Below are positions 1 through 10,655 of a DNA stretch of 64,000 bases, one piece after another. The translations under genes and the position numbers were made by a program. The notes under the pieces were generated by a model. It saw nothing but the letters and a program-made list of their open reading frames with translations. It made no database searches and was not told the origin of the DNA. The stretch lies in assembly GCF_004025965.2 (NCBI RefSeq), contig NZ_SAYU02000005.1:1-64000 (forward strand), given 5' to 3'. Every line of letters begins with the position of its first letter. Position 1 is the stretch's first letter. This DNA is from Phycicoccus flavus (GTDB lineage: Bacteria; Actinomycetota; Actinomycetes; Actinomycetales; Dermatophilaceae).

Positions 1-2
1 CC

Positions 3-1405
<1,403 letters not shown>

Positions 1406-1408
1406 GCG

Positions 1409-3805
1409 ATGCCGACCTCCTCGAGCGACATCGGCTCCCGGAGGCTCGACCTGGCCGGCACCCGCGACTTCAACGTCGCCGGTGCCGGCCGGGCGCGCCG
1501 GGAGGCGTTGTCCGCGTTCAACCGATCGTGGCTCGCCGAGGTGTGGCGCTCCGCGACGGGCGGGGCGCGCACCGAGGGGGTGGCGCTCGCCGCCGTCGGC
1601 AGCCTGGGCCGCGGTGACGCCGGCCCGCTGTCCGACTACGACCTGCTCCTGCTGCACTCCGAGCGCTCGATGCCCGCCAAGGAGCTGACGGCGCTCGCCG
1701 ACCGGGTCTGGTACCCGATCTGGGACGCGGGGGTCCGCCTCGACCACGGGGTGCGCACCGTCACCCAGTGCCGCCAGGTGGCCGCGTCCGACCTCACGGC
1801 CGCCGTCGGGCTGCTCGACCTCTCGGCGGTCGCGGGGGACGCCGAGATCGTCGCCGCCGCCCGTTCGACGGTCGCCCACGACTGGCGCGGCAACGCCCGC
1901 AAGCGGCTGCCGCAGCTCGTCGAGGCGCTCGCCGCCCGCTACGCCCGCCAGGGCGAGCTCGCGCAGACCATCGAGCCGGACCTCAAGGAGGCCCGCGGCG
2001 GCCTGCGCGACATGACCGTGCTCACCGCCCTGGCCGAGGCCTGGCTCGCCGACCGCCCGCACGGCGGGCTCGACGCCGCGTACGGGCTGCTGCTCGACGT
2101 GCGCGACGCCGTCCACGTCGTCACCGGCCGGGGCCGCAACCGGCTCGGCCGCGAGGACCACGACGCCGTCGCCGCGCTGCTCGGGCACTCCGACGCCGAC
2201 GACCTCCTCACCTCCGTCTCGGACGCGGGCCGGCTCATCGCCTACGCCCTCGACGGCACGATGCGCCGGGCCGGGCAGTCGCAGCGCGCCCGCACCCTGC
2301 GCGTCGGGCCGCGCCGGCCGCAGATGACCCCGCTGGGACACGGCCTCTTCGCCAGCGACGGGGAGGTCGTCCTCGGCTCCTCGCGCCTGGCCGAGGCCGA
2401 CGCCGGCATGCCGCTGCGGGCCGCGGTCGTCGCCGCCCGGGCCGGGCTGCCGCTCGCCCCGGCGACGCTGGACAACCTCGCCGGCGCCGGTCCGCAGCTG
2501 CCCGTGCCGTGGCCGGACCACGCCCGCGACCTGCTCGGCGACCTGCTCGCGTCCGGGCCCGGGCTCGTCACGGTGTGGGAGGGCCTGGACCAGGTCGGCA
2601 TCGTCGAGCGCTGGCTGCCGGAGTGGACCGACGTGCGCTCTCGGCCGCAGCGCAACGCCGTCCACCGGCACACCGTTGACCGGCACCTCGTCGAGACCGT
2701 CGTGCGCGCCGCCGGGCTCGTGCGCCGCACCTCGCGTCCGGACCTGCTGCTCGCCGCCGCGCTGCTGCACGACATCGGCAAGGTCCGCGGCGCGCACGAC
2801 CACTCCGTCACCGGGGCCGCGATCACCCGCGCCGTCGCTTTGCGCTGGGGCTTCCCCGAGCGCGACGTCGACGTCCTCGAGCTGCTCGTGCGCGAGCACC
2901 TGACCCTCATCGAGCTCGCCACCCGCCGCGACCACCAGGACCCGGCCACCGTCGACGCCGCCGTCGCGACGGTCGGCGGGGACCGCGAGGTCTTCGAGAT
3001 CCTCCTCGCCCTCACCGAGGCCGACGCCTCCGCCGCAGGACCGCTGGCCTGGACCGACTGGCGCGCGACGCTGCTCGAGCAGCTGGCCGTCGCCGTCCGG
3101 GCACGGCTCGACGCGCCCCGGCCGGCGGCGGGGGAGGACGTGCCGGTCGCCGTCACCCCGGTCGGCGCGCTCGACCCGGCCGTCGCCGACGCGGTGCGCT
3201 CCGGCGAGCCGCAGGTGCGGGTCGTCTCCGGGGGCGGGTCGCACCGCCTCGACATCCTCGACACCGACAGGGTGGGGCTGTTCGCCGACACCGCCGGGCT
3301 GCTCGCCGCCGAGGGGCACACCGTGCGGACCGCGATCCTGCGCACCGTCGACGGGGTCGCCGCCAACGAGTGGCACGTGGAGTCGCCGAGCGGCGCCGTC
3401 CCCGAGCCGGAGCGCATCGTCCGCGGCCTCTCCCGGCTGGCCCGCGGCGACCGCGGCCCGCTCCAGACCCTCGACCGCCGCCGGGCGCACCTGGCCCGAC
3501 CCTCGCGCGACTCCGGCGTCGGCTCGCCCGGCCAGGCCCGTGCCCTCGTCGTCCCGGGCGCGAGCTCGGAGGCGACGGTGCTCGAGGTCCGCGCCCAGGA
3601 CCGGCCCGGCCTGCTCTACGAGCTCGGGGCCGCGTTCGCCAGGGCCGGCATGTCGGTGCGGTCGGCCCACATCGCCACCTACGCCGGGCAGACCCTCGAC
3701 ACCTTCTACCTCACCGGCAGCGACGGCCTGCCGCTGCCGCCCGCCCGCGTCGCGCAGGCCGTGAGCCTCGTCATCGACACCTGCGACGGCGTCACCCCCT
3801 CCTAG
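1409..3805 (+). CDS. glnD: PII nucleotidyltransferase GlnD
   Basis: A 798-residue bifunctional PII-modifying enzyme. The order of domains is a nucleotidyltransferase core with GSLGRGDAGPLSDYD at residues 64-78, a helical linker, an HD phosphohydrolase domain with LLHDIGK near residue 455, and two C-terminal ACT domains (about 612-690 and 725-798) that sense glutamine. It attaches and removes the nucleotide on GlnK Tyr51. It starts 3 bp after glnK and finishes the amtB-glnK-glnD operon. All catalytic motifs look intact. Confidence 0.96.
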   Translation: MPTSSSDIGSRRLDLAGTRDFNVAGAGRARREALSAFNRSWLAEVWRSATGGARTEGVALAAVGSLGRGDAGPLSDYDLLLLHSERSMPAKELTALADRVWYPIWDAGVRLDHGVRTVTQCRQVAASDLTAAVGLLDLSAVAGDAEIVAAARSTVAHDWRGNARKRLPQLVEALAARYARQGELAQTIEPDLKEARGGLRDMTVLTALAEAWLADRPHGGLDAAYGLLLDVRDAVHVVTGRGRNRLGREDHDAVAALLGHSDADDLLTSVSDAGRLIAYALDGTMRRAGQSQRARTLRVGPRRPQMTPLGHGLFASDGEVVLGSSRLAEADAGMPLRAAVVAARAGLPLAPATLDNLAGAGPQLPVPWPDHARDLLGDLLASGPGLVTVWEGLDQVGIVERWLPEWTDVRSRPQRNAVHRHTVDRHLVETVVRAAGLVRRTSRPDLLLAAALLHDIGKVRGAHDHSVTGAAITRAVALRWGFPERDVDVLELLVREHLTLIELATRRDHQDPATVDAAVATVGGDREVFEILLALTEADASAAGPLAWTDWRATLLEQLAVAVRARLDAPRPAAGEDVPVAVTPVGALDPAVADAVRSGEPQVRVVSGGGSHRLDILDTDRVGLFADTAGLLAAEGHTVRTAILRTVDGVAANEWHVESPSGAVPEPERIVRGLSRLARGDRGPLQTLDRRRAHLARPSRDSGVGSPGQARALVVPGASSEATVLEVRAQDRPGLLYELGAAFARAGMSVRSAHIATYAGQTLDTFYLTGSDGLPLPPARVAQAVSLVIDTCDGVTPS

Positions 3806-3952
3806 TCCGCCGCGACGTCTCCCACGTCCGGGGTGGGCCGACGCCGGCGCTTCTCGCCGGGGCAGCGTGTGCCGGCGGAGCGCGGTCCACCCGCGGCGGC
3901 CCGGGACGCGGGTGGCGGACGCGGTCGGGGCGGGCGGGGGCGGGCCAGCCGT

Positions 3953-3965
3953 TAGGGTTGACCGG
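3953..3965 (+). promoter_or_regulatory. Leaderless promoter of ffh
   Basis: A -10-like TAGGGT lies at 3953-3958 and its end is 6 bp before the GTG start of ffh at 3965. No Shine-Dalgarno sequence fits between them, so the transcript probably begins at the start codon. The same TAGGGT spacing appears before the amidohydrolase gene at 10892. Confidence 0.5.
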
Positions 3966-5578
3966 TGTTCACGAGCCTGTCCGACCGCCTGACCGAGACC
4001 TTCCGCAACCTGCGGACCAAGGGCCGCCTCAGCGAGTCCGACGTCAACAAGACGGTCCGCGACATCCGGCTGGCGCTGCTCGACGCCGACGTCGCGCTGC
4101 CGGTCGTCAAGGCCTTCACCGCCAACGTCCGCGAGCGGGCCCTCGGCGCCGAGGTCAGCGAGGCGCTCAACCCGGCGCAGCAGGTCGTGAAGATCGTCAA
4201 CGAGGAGCTCGTCGACATCCTCGGCGGCGAGACCCGCGGCATCCGCTTCGCCAAGCAGCCGCCCACGGTCATCATGCTCGCCGGGCTCCAGGGCTCCGGG
4301 AAGACGACGCTCGCGGGCAAGCTCGGGTACTGGCTGCGCGAGAAGGGGCACACCCCACTGCTCGTCGCCGCCGACCTCCAGCGCCCGAACGCCGTCACCC
4401 AGCTCGAGGTCGTCGGCGAGCGGGCCGGGGTCAAGGTCTTCGCCCCCGAGCGCGGCAACGTCGCCGGGCACGACGCCGTCGGCGCCGACATCGAGGGCAC
4501 CCGCTCGCACGGCGACCCCGTGTCCGTCGCGCGGGCCGGCATCGCCGAGGCCACCGCCCGCCAGCACGACGTCGTCGTCGTCGACACCGCGGGCCGGCTG
4601 GCCGTCGACGCCGACCTCATGCAGCAGGCCGCCGACATCCGCGCGGCCATCGAGCCCGACGAGGTCCTTTTCGTCATCGACGCGATGATCGGCCAGGCCG
4701 CCGTCGAGACCGCCGAGGCGTTCCTCGAGGGCGTCGGGCTCACCGGCGTCGTCCTGTCCAAGCTCGACGGCGACGCCCGCGGCGGCGCCGCGCTGTCGGT
4801 CGCCTCGGTCACCGGGCAGCCGATCATGTTCGCGTCCACCGGCGAGAACACCAAGGACTTCGAGGTCTTCCACCCCGACCGGATGGCCTCGCGCATCCTC
4901 GACATGGGCGACGTGCTCACCCTCATCGAGCAGGCCGAGAAAGCGTTCGACCGCACCCAGGCCGCGGAGATGGAGCGCAAGTTCCTCGCCGCCGAGGACT
5001 TCACCTTCGACGACTTCCTCCAGCAGATGGCGGCCATCAAGAAGATGGGCTCGCTGAAGTCGATCCTCGGGATGATGCCGGGCATGGGCCAGATGAAGGC
5101 CCAGCTCGACTCCTTCGACGAGCGCGAGTTCGACCGCGTCGAGGCCATGGTGCGCTCGATGACGCCGTTCGAGCGGACCCACCCCAAGCAGATCAACGGC
5201 TCGCGGCGGGCCCGCATCGCGAAGGGCTCGGGCGTGACGACCTCCGAGGTCAACCAGCTGCTCGAGCGGTTCGGCGACGCGCAGAAGATGATGAAGCAGC
5301 TGGCCAAGGGCGGGGGCATGCCGGGGATGCCCGGGATGCCGGGCATGGGCGCCGGTCCCGGCAAGCGCGGCGGGAAGCAGCAGCCGCAGCGCAAGAAGTC
5401 CAAGTCCGGCAACCCGGCCAAGCGCGCGGCCGAGGAGCGCGCCGCCCGCGAGAAGTCGACGCAGCCCCGGCCCACCGGCACGAGCTTCGGCGGCGCCGAC
5501 GGCCCCGGCGGCTTCGACCCCTCCTCCATCGACCCCTCGCAGCTGCCCAAGGGGTTCGAGAAGTTCCTCGGCAAGTGA
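3965..5578 (+). CDS. ffh: Signal recognition particle GTPase Ffh (SRP54)
   Basis: A 537-residue SRP54 protein that binds 4.5S RNA and nascent signal sequences and delivers ribosomes to FtsY. The N-terminal helical bundle is followed by the GTPase domain, with P-loop GLQGSGKTT near residues 108-116, DLQRPNA, the DTAGR G3 motif and SKLDGDARGG. The M domain (about 300-440) ends in a methionine-glycine-rich MPGMPGMPGMGAG finger. A lysine-rich, disordered tail of about 80 residues follows. The GTG start is chosen because of the leaderless -10 element. The location after glnD is standard for actinobacteria. Confidence 0.97.
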   Translation: MFTSLSDRLTETFRNLRTKGRLSESDVNKTVRDIRLALLDADVALPVVKAFTANVRERALGAEVSEALNPAQQVVKIVNEELVDILGGETRGIRFAKQPPTVIMLAGLQGSGKTTLAGKLGYWLREKGHTPLLVAADLQRPNAVTQLEVVGERAGVKVFAPERGNVAGHDAVGADIEGTRSHGDPVSVARAGIAEATARQHDVVVVDTAGRLAVDADLMQQAADIRAAIEPDEVLFVIDAMIGQAAVETAEAFLEGVGLTGVVLSKLDGDARGGAALSVASVTGQPIMFASTGENTKDFEVFHPDRMASRILDMGDVLTLIEQAEKAFDRTQAAEMERKFLAAEDFTFDDFLQQMAAIKKMGSLKSILGMMPGMGQMKAQLDSFDEREFDRVEAMVRSMTPFERTHPKQINGSRRARIAKGSGVTTSEVNQLLERFGDAQKMMKQLAKGGGMPGMPGMPGMGAGPGKRGGKQQPQRKKSKSGNPAKRAAEERAAREKSTQPRPTGTSFGGADGPGGFDPSSIDPSQLPKGFEKFLGK

Positions 5579-5598
5579 CCGCCCGGCCGGCGACGCGA

Positions 5599-6034
5599 CC
5601 CGTCGTGTCGCCGCCCCCGTCGCCGCGCGCCACCCCGTCGCCGACGAGCGGACGACACGATGGTCGTCGGACCCGGCGACACGCCGCTGTCGGTGGCTTG
5701 CGGACCCCGTCGTGTCGTCCTCCCGTTGCGTCACGCACCCAACGGGCGGACGACTCGACGGTCGTCAGGCCCGGCGACACGCCGCTGTCGGTGGCTTGCG
5801 GACCCCGTCGTGTCGTCGCCCCGCTACCCCGCGCCACCCCCGTCCCCGACGAGCGGACAACACGCTGGTCGTCGGACCCCACCGACACGCCGCTCCTGGG
5901 GGTTTTTGGCCCCGTCGCGTGTCGTCGCCCCGCTGCCCCGCGCCACCCCCGTCCCGGACGAGCGGACGACACGACCGTCGTCGGACCTCACCGACACGCC
6001 GCTGTCGGCGGCTTGCGGACCGCGTCGTGTCGCC
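5599..6034 (+). repeat. Array of about four imperfect 98-109 bp repeats
   Basis: The 516 bp between ffh and the hydrolase gene hold no convincing gene and are filled by this array. A core that begins CGACACGCCGCTG and ends CGTCGTGTCG occurs at 5677-5717, 5775-5815, 5883-5924 and 5992-6032. The end of a truncated unit is visible at 5599-5610. Each unit is preceded by a GGACGACACG-like half-site about 27 bp upstream. That half-site is the reverse complement of the unit's end, so each unit is a roughly 70 bp element with about 10 bp terminal inverted repeats. Unit 3 is the most diverged, with a G/T-rich centre. Confidence 0.8.
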
Positions 6035-6094
6035 CCCCCGTCGTGCCGTCGTCCCCGGCCGCCGTCGGCGTCGACCGGTGAGTAGGCCCGCCGC

Positions 6095-6901
6095 ATGAGC
6101 ACACCCCTCAACACCCTCGCCGTCGGCACGGCCGGGCCCCGGGTCGCCTTCCTCCACGGCCTCTTCGGGCAGGGCCGCAACTGGACCCAGATCGCCAAGG
6201 CCCTGAGCGGCCCGGACGGCGACGCCGCGCGCTGCCTGCTCGTCGACCTGCCCGACCACGGCCGCTCGCCGTGGTCGGAGGATTTCTCCTACGCGGGGTA
6301 CGCCGACGCCGTGGCCGCGACGCTCGAGGCGCACGCGCCGGGGGAGCAGTGGGTCGTCGTCGGGCACAGCCTCGGCGGCAAGGTGTCGATGGTCCTCACC
6401 CTGACCCACCCCGACCTCGTGGCGAGCCTCGTCGTCGTCGACATCGCGCCCAGGGGCTACGGCAGCCTCGAGCGCTTCCAGGGCTACATCGACGAGATGC
6501 GCGGGCTGCCGCTGGCCGCGCTGACGAGCCGGGCCGACGCCGAGGGCCGGTTCGCCGAGCCCGACCCGGGCGTCAAGTCCTTCCTCCTGCAGAACCTGCG
6601 CCGCAGCGGCACGGAGTGGTCCTGGCAGGCCAACCTCGACCTCGTCCACGCCGACGCGGAGCGGGGGAGCGGCTCGCTCATCGCGGGCTTTCCGGACCTC
6701 GCCGGCGCGCGCTGGGACGGGCCCGTCGTCTGGCTCGCCGGCGGCGAGTCGGAGTACGTCCGCGACGAGGACGTCCCGGCGATGCGCGCCCTCTTCCCCC
6801 GCACCCGGCTCGTCCGGGTCAACGGCGCGGCGCACTGGGTCCACACCGACGCCCCGGGCGTCGTCGTCGAGACGCTGCGCCGGGTGCTGCGCGCCCTCTG
6901 A
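6095..6901 (+). CDS. Alpha/beta-fold hydrolase
   Basis: A 268-residue alpha/beta hydrolase without a signal peptide, so probably cytosolic. The oxyanion segment FLHGLFGQGRNW is near residue 20, the nucleophile elbow VVGHSLGGK is around residue 88, an acid candidate lies in AGGESEYV, and the catalytic histidine is in NGAAHWVH near the C-terminus. It resembles the YbfF-type esterase group. The substrate cannot be read from sequence. It stands alone between the repeat array and the convergent XRE regulator gene, with only 8 bp to the latter's stop codon. Confidence 0.85.
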   Translation: MSTPLNTLAVGTAGPRVAFLHGLFGQGRNWTQIAKALSGPDGDAARCLLVDLPDHGRSPWSEDFSYAGYADAVAATLEAHAPGEQWVVVGHSLGGKVSMVLTLTHPDLVASLVVVDIAPRGYGSLERFQGYIDEMRGLPLAALTSRADAEGRFAEPDPGVKSFLLQNLRRSGTEWSWQANLDLVHADAERGSGSLIAGFPDLAGARWDGPVVWLAGGESEYVRDEDVPAMRALFPRTRLVRVNGAAHWVHTDAPGVVVETLRRVLRAL

Positions 6902-6909
6902 CCGAAGCC

Positions 6910-7773
6910 TCAGGCGGGCTCGTCACCGGGCGGGAAGGACGTCGTCCCGATGACGCCGAGCAGCCGCAGCCGCTCCGCCGTCTCGGCGCTCGCCGCGGTG
7001 AAGACGAGCAGCGACTGGCTCTGCTCGGCGTCGAACAGGGTCGTGCAGTAGACCTCGAGCAGGCCGACGTCGGAGACGAGCCGCTTGCGCTGGGAGTGCT
7101 TGTGTCGCACGTCGTGGCGCGCCCACAGCGCGCGGAACTCGGCGCTCTCGGCGGTCAGCGCGGCGACGACCTCGCCCGCGGTCGAGGCGTCCCCGTGCCG
7201 GGCGTAGGCGGCCCGCAGGTCGGCGACCATCTCGGCCCCGCGCTGCTCCCGGTCCTGCGCGGGGTAGACCTCGCGCGAGGCCGGGTCGGTGAACCACCGG
7301 TGGACGGCGCTGCGCCCCGGCCCGTCGGCGCCGGTGTGGTCGCCGAACACCGCCGCCGCGGGCGGGGTGATCGCCAGGCACTCGCCGGCCGCGCCGAGGA
7401 CCATCGCCGGGGTGTCCTGGAGCCGGTCGAGGATCCGCATGATCCCGGCGTCGACGTGCTGGTGGCGCCCGGCCCGGCTCGGCGTCGGGAAGCCGCCGAG
7501 CCGGAACAGGTGGTCGCGCTCGTCGAGGCTGAGCCGCAGCCCGCGGGCGAGGGCGGCGAGCATCGGCTCGCTCGGGTGCGGGCCGCGCTGCTGCTCGATC
7601 CGGCCGAGGTAGTCGCTCGACATCCCGGACAGGGCCGCGACCTCCTCGCGGCGCAGCCCGCCGGTCCGGCGGCGCGGACCGCGAGGCAGGCCGACGTCCT
7701 CGGGCCGGAGCGCCTCGCGACGGGTCCGGAGGAAGTGCGCGAGCTGCGCGCGGTCGCCTCTGGTGCCGGTCAC
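6910..7773 (-). CDS. XRE-family regulator with MmyB-like ligand domain
   Basis: A 287-residue transcription regulator. An N-terminal helix-turn-helix (about residues 10-75, with RREEVAALSGMSSDYLGRIEQ) is followed by a C-terminal PAS-like domain of the MmyB type, which in related proteins binds a fatty-acid-like ligand. The GTG start at 7773 is chosen over upstream frames because the HTH begins directly after it and a -10-like GAGGAT lies 6 bp upstream, implying a leaderless message. Regulators of this type commonly sit beside an SDR gene, as here (31 bp downstream of the SDR on the same strand), and probably control it. Confidence 0.85.
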   Translation of the reverse strand: MTGTRGDRAQLAHFLRTRREALRPEDVGLPRGPRRRTGGLRREEVAALSGMSSDYLGRIEQQRGPHPSEPMLAALARGLRLSLDERDHLFRLGGFPTPSRAGRHQHVDAGIMRILDRLQDTPAMVLGAAGECLAITPPAAAVFGDHTGADGPGRSAVHRWFTDPASREVYPAQDREQRGAEMVADLRAAYARHGDASTAGEVVAALTAESAEFRALWARHDVRHKHSQRKRLVSDVGLLEVYCTTLFDAEQSQSLLVFTAASAETAERLRLLGVIGTTSFPPGDEPA

Positions 7774-7787
7774 GCGTCCATCCTCGC
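7771..7787 (-). promoter_or_regulatory. Leaderless promoter/start shared with the Rrf2 gene
   Basis: Reading the minus strand, GCGAGGATGGACGCGTG ends in the GTG start codon of the XRE gene. The identical 17 bases precede and include the GTG of the Rrf2 gene at 15261-15277. GAGGAT is the likely -10 hexamer and no ribosome binding site is present. Confidence 0.5.
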
Positions 7788-7804
7788 GCGGGAGGCGGGC
7801 CCGG

Positions 7805-8587
7805 TCACAGGAGCATCCCGCCCGAGGCCTCGATCCGCTGCCCCGTGACCCAGCCCATGCGGTCGGAGGCGATGGCGGCGACGGCCGACCCGATGTCCTC
7901 GGGCCGCCCGACGTGGCCCATGGCGATGACCTGCGCCAGTCCGGCGCGGATGCCCTCGTCGTCGCGCAGGCCACCCCCGCCGAAGTCGGTGGCGGTCGCC
8001 CCCGGCGCGACGGCGTTGACGGTGATCCGGCGCGGCCCCAGCGCGTGCGCGAGGTAGCGGGTCCAGACTTCGACGGCGCCCTTCACGGCGCCGTAGACGG
8101 CGTAGGTGAACATCGAGCTGAAGCGGGCCAGGCCGCTGGAGGTGTTGACGACGCGCCCGCCGTCGACGAGGTGCGGGACGAGGGCGTCGGTGAGGAGGAC
8201 GACGCCGGTGAAGTGGACGTCGACGAGCGAGGTGACGTGCTCCCTGGTGATCTGGCCGAGAACGGTGTCACCGGAGATGCCGGCGTTGTTCACGAGGACG
8301 TCGAACGTGTCGCGGCCCCACGTCGAGCGCAGGGTGTCGACGAAGGTCGCGGCGAACGCGGGGATCGCGTCGTGGTCGGCGGTGTCGAGCCGCAGGGCGG
8401 CGGCGCGGCGTCCGAGGCCCTCGACCTCGGCGACGACGGCGCGCGCCTCGTCCTCGTGGCTGCGGTAGGTGACGACGACGTCGACCCCGTCCCGGGCGAG
8501 GGCGAGCGCCTCCTCGCGGCCGAGACCGCGGTTGGCCCCCGTGACGAGGGCGATCTTCTGCTGGGTGCTGGTGGTGTTCTCGGTCAT
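7805..8587 (-). CDS. Short-chain dehydrogenase/reductase
   Basis: A 260-residue classical SDR oxidoreductase. It has the cofactor motif TGANRGLG, the NNAG motif, a catalytic serine in VVNTSSG and the YxxxK motif in YGAVKGA. It also has the C-terminal VTGQRIEASGG signature of NAD(P)-binding SDRs. An acidic residue after the second beta strand is lacking (YRSHEDEAR), which leans toward NADP. The start is the ATG at 8587, immediately before MTENTTSTQQKIALVTG. It lies upstream of, and on the same strand as, the XRE/MmyB regulator gene, its probable controller. The substrate is unknown. Confidence 0.88.
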   Translation of the reverse strand: MTENTTSTQQKIALVTGANRGLGREEALALARDGVDVVVTYRSHEDEARAVVAEVEGLGRRAAALRLDTADHDAIPAFAATFVDTLRSTWGRDTFDVLVNNAGISGDTVLGQITREHVTSLVDVHFTGVVLLTDALVPHLVDGGRVVNTSSGLARFSSMFTYAVYGAVKGAVEVWTRYLAHALGPRRITVNAVAPGATATDFGGGGLRDDEGIRAGLAQVIAMGHVGRPEDIGSAVAAIASDRMGWVTGQRIEASGGMLL

Positions 8588-8655
8588 GGCTCCAGCGTGC
8601 GGAGTCGACGCGAGCGGAGGAAGGCCGCACCTAACCCCGGACGAGGAGTCCCCGG

Positions 8656-10002
8656 CTACGGCCGCCGGAGTCGGCGGGGCGGGGCGGCGGGAACCGGCAG
8701 GTCCTCGATGGTGCGCAGTCGCAGGACGGGGGAGCGGACGATCCAGACGAGGCAGAGGACGCCGCCGAGCCCGCCCACGACGATCGCGGGGCCGGTGCCG
8801 ACGAGCCCGGCGAGCAGGCCGCCGCTCGCCGCCCCGAGCGGCCGGACCCCGTAGTTGACGGTGGTGAACGCCCCGCTGACCCGGGCCCGCACGGCGTCCG
8901 GGATGACGACCGTCTTCACGGCGTTCGCAGGGATGTCGAAGAGCATGACCCCGAACGCGCTCACGCACTCGACGGCGCCTAGGACCACGGCCTTGCCCAG
9001 CTGGCCGCCCTGAGCCAGCGGCATCGCGGCGAGCGGGGCGGTGAAGAGCAGTGCGCCGACCGCGAGGGTCCGGCCGACGCCGAGCCGGGTGATCGTCCGG
9101 CTCGTGACCGCCGCCCCGACGAGGCCGCCCACCGCCCCGACCCCCATCGCCAGGCCGATCGTGCCGGCGGGCAGGCCGAGGTCGCGGCTCGCGAAGACGA
9201 CGGTCAGCGAGAACACGACCATCGTGAAGAAGTTGACCCACGTGACGCAGCGCAGCAACGGGGCGAGGTAGGGGTCCCGCAGCAGGAAGCCCACGCCCTC
9301 CGCGAGGCGGCGGCGCAGCGACGTTCCGTCGTCGGGGTCGGGCGCGGGCTCGGTGACGTCCACCGTGCGCAGCAGCAGGGCGGACGCGAGGAAGGACAGC
9401 CCGTCGACGAGCAGGGCGACCGGGGCGGTGAGCAGCTGGACCAGCCCGCCGCCGACGGCCGGTCCGGCGACGAACGACCCGGACCTCGTGGCGCTGAAGA
9501 GGCTGGTGGCCTCGACGTACTGCGAGCGGTGGACCAGGGCGACGAAGAAGGGGTTCCACGCCGAGCGGAAGAACGTCGACCAGGCACCGAGCAGCACGGC
9601 GACGGCGAACAGGTGCGCCAAGCCGAGGACCCCGAGCAGTGCGGCGACGGGCACGGTGACGACGACGGCGGCGCGCACGACGTCGGCCAGCACGAGCAGC
9701 CGGCGCTTGCGGTGCTGCCGGTCCACCCACGACCCGACGAGCAGGGCGAGGACGTTCGGCAGCCAGACGACCGCGGTCAGCAGGGCGACCTCGGTTGCGC
9801 TCGCGTCCAGGAAGGTGACGGCGACGAGGGGCAGGGCGAGCTCGGAGACGCGGTCGCCGAGCTCGGAGACCCCCTGGGCGCCCCAGGCCCGGACGAACCG
9901 GCCGGTGCGCCACAACGGCAGGCGTGACGGGACCGGCGCGTCCGGCGGGTCGTGCACCTCTCGCGGCGGGCCGCCGGCCGCGACGCCGGTGCCGTCAGTC
10001 AT
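8656..10002 (-). CDS. MFS exporter, EntS-like
   Basis: A 448-residue major facilitator with about 12 hydrophobic segments. It belongs to the MFS_3 (enterobactin exporter-like) group, with the VGSWVDRQHRKRRLLV loop between helices 2 and 3. The ATG at 10002 is used because it overlaps the last 8 bp of the upstream ArsR-type gene, implying coupled translation. A longer frame upstream has no family similarity. The pairing suggests drug or metabolite efflux under control of the neighbouring repressor. Two other transporters of the same subfamily occur in the window (31620-32870 and 35929-37170). Confidence 0.88.
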   Translation of the reverse strand: MTDGTGVAAGGPPREVHDPPDAPVPSRLPLWRTGRFVRAWGAQGVSELGDRVSELALPLVAVTFLDASATEVALLTAVVWLPNVLALLVGSWVDRQHRKRRLLVLADVVRAAVVVTVPVAALLGVLGLAHLFAVAVLLGAWSTFFRSAWNPFFVALVHRSQYVEATSLFSATRSGSFVAGPAVGGGLVQLLTAPVALLVDGLSFLASALLLRTVDVTEPAPDPDDGTSLRRRLAEGVGFLLRDPYLAPLLRCVTWVNFFTMVVFSLTVVFASRDLGLPAGTIGLAMGVGAVGGLVGAAVTSRTITRLGVGRTLAVGALLFTAPLAAMPLAQGGQLGKAVVLGAVECVSAFGVMLFDIPANAVKTVVIPDAVRARVSGAFTTVNYGVRPLGAASGGLLAGLVGTGPAIVVGGLGGVLCLVWIVRSPVLRLRTIEDLPVPAAPPRRLRRP

Positions 10003-10576
10003 CGCCGGGGGCCGCGTCGGGGAGGGTGTGGCGCAGCAGCCGGACCATCCGGACGCCCGGAGGAGCCGACGACGGGTCATCCTTGCGCAGGACGTAGGGC
10101 GCGAGCAGCTGCTCGACCGCGGCCTCGAACGCCTGCGCCTCCTCGACGGTGACGAGCACGCGGGTGCTCGACCGCCCGGACACCGCGAGCCACTCCGGGT
10201 CGAGCCGGGGCTCGACCTCGCGGTGCCAGTCGCCGACGACGTCGCCCTCCGTCTCCTCGATCACGCGGGAGAGCAGGCGGGCCGCCTCCGTCCCGCCGGG
10301 GGACGTGCGCTGGAAGCGGAAGCCGCGCGCCGACGCCTCCCACCAGCGCTCGCGGCCGCTGCCGGCGGTGGCGGCGTCGCGGACGAGGCCGTGCTCGGCG
10401 AGGTGGCGCAGGTGCCAGCTCGTGACCGACGGCGAGGCGCCGACCTCGGGGGCGAGCCGGGTGGCGGTACTCGGGCCGCCCAGCTGCAGGCGGGTGAGGA
10501 GGCGGACGCGCACCGGGTGGGCCAGCGCGCGCATGCCGCGGGCGTCGAGCTCGATGTCGCCGTACGGGTTCGTCAC
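9995..10576 (-). CDS. ArsR-type winged-helix regulator of the adjacent MFS gene
   Basis: A 193-residue regulator. The N-terminal winged helix (RALAHPVRVRLLTRLQLGGPSTATRLAPEVGASPSVTSWHLRHLAEHGLV) is the HTH_20/ArsR type. There are no metal-binding cysteines, so it is not a metal sensor. The C-terminal 110 residues would be the effector and dimerisation part. GTG start at 10576. The MFS exporter gene overlaps its 3' end. An imperfect palindrome 29 bp upstream of the start is the likely autoregulatory operator. Confidence 0.85.
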   Translation of the reverse strand: MTNPYGDIELDARGMRALAHPVRVRLLTRLQLGGPSTATRLAPEVGASPSVTSWHLRHLAEHGLVRDAATAGSGRERWWEASARGFRFQRTSPGGTEAARLLSRVIEETEGDVVGDWHREVEPRLDPEWLAVSGRSSTRVLVTVEEAQAFEAAVEQLLAPYVLRKDDPSSAPPGVRMVRLLRHTLPDAAPGDD

Positions 10577-10604
10577 GGTTGCTCCAGATCGTCGTGGCGG
10601 TCAA

Positions 10605-10638
10605 CGTGAGAGAACCCTATCGAGAGGTTCCTCTCACG
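10605..10638. promoter_or_regulatory. Candidate operator of the ArsR-type regulator
   Basis: Imperfect palindrome with arms CGTGAGAGAACC and GGTTCCTCTCACG around an 9-base centre, sitting 29 bp upstream of the regulator start. Symmetry, position and the lower GC content suit a repressor binding site for the regulator-exporter operon. No binding evidence is available. Confidence 0.5.
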
Positions 10639-10655
10639 TCTACGGCGCGCGTGAG

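Noticed and set aside
5599-6034. Possible CRISPR array
   Set aside because: Units are about 100 bp and internally palindromic, the between-unit DNA is also partly repeated, and no cas genes are nearby.
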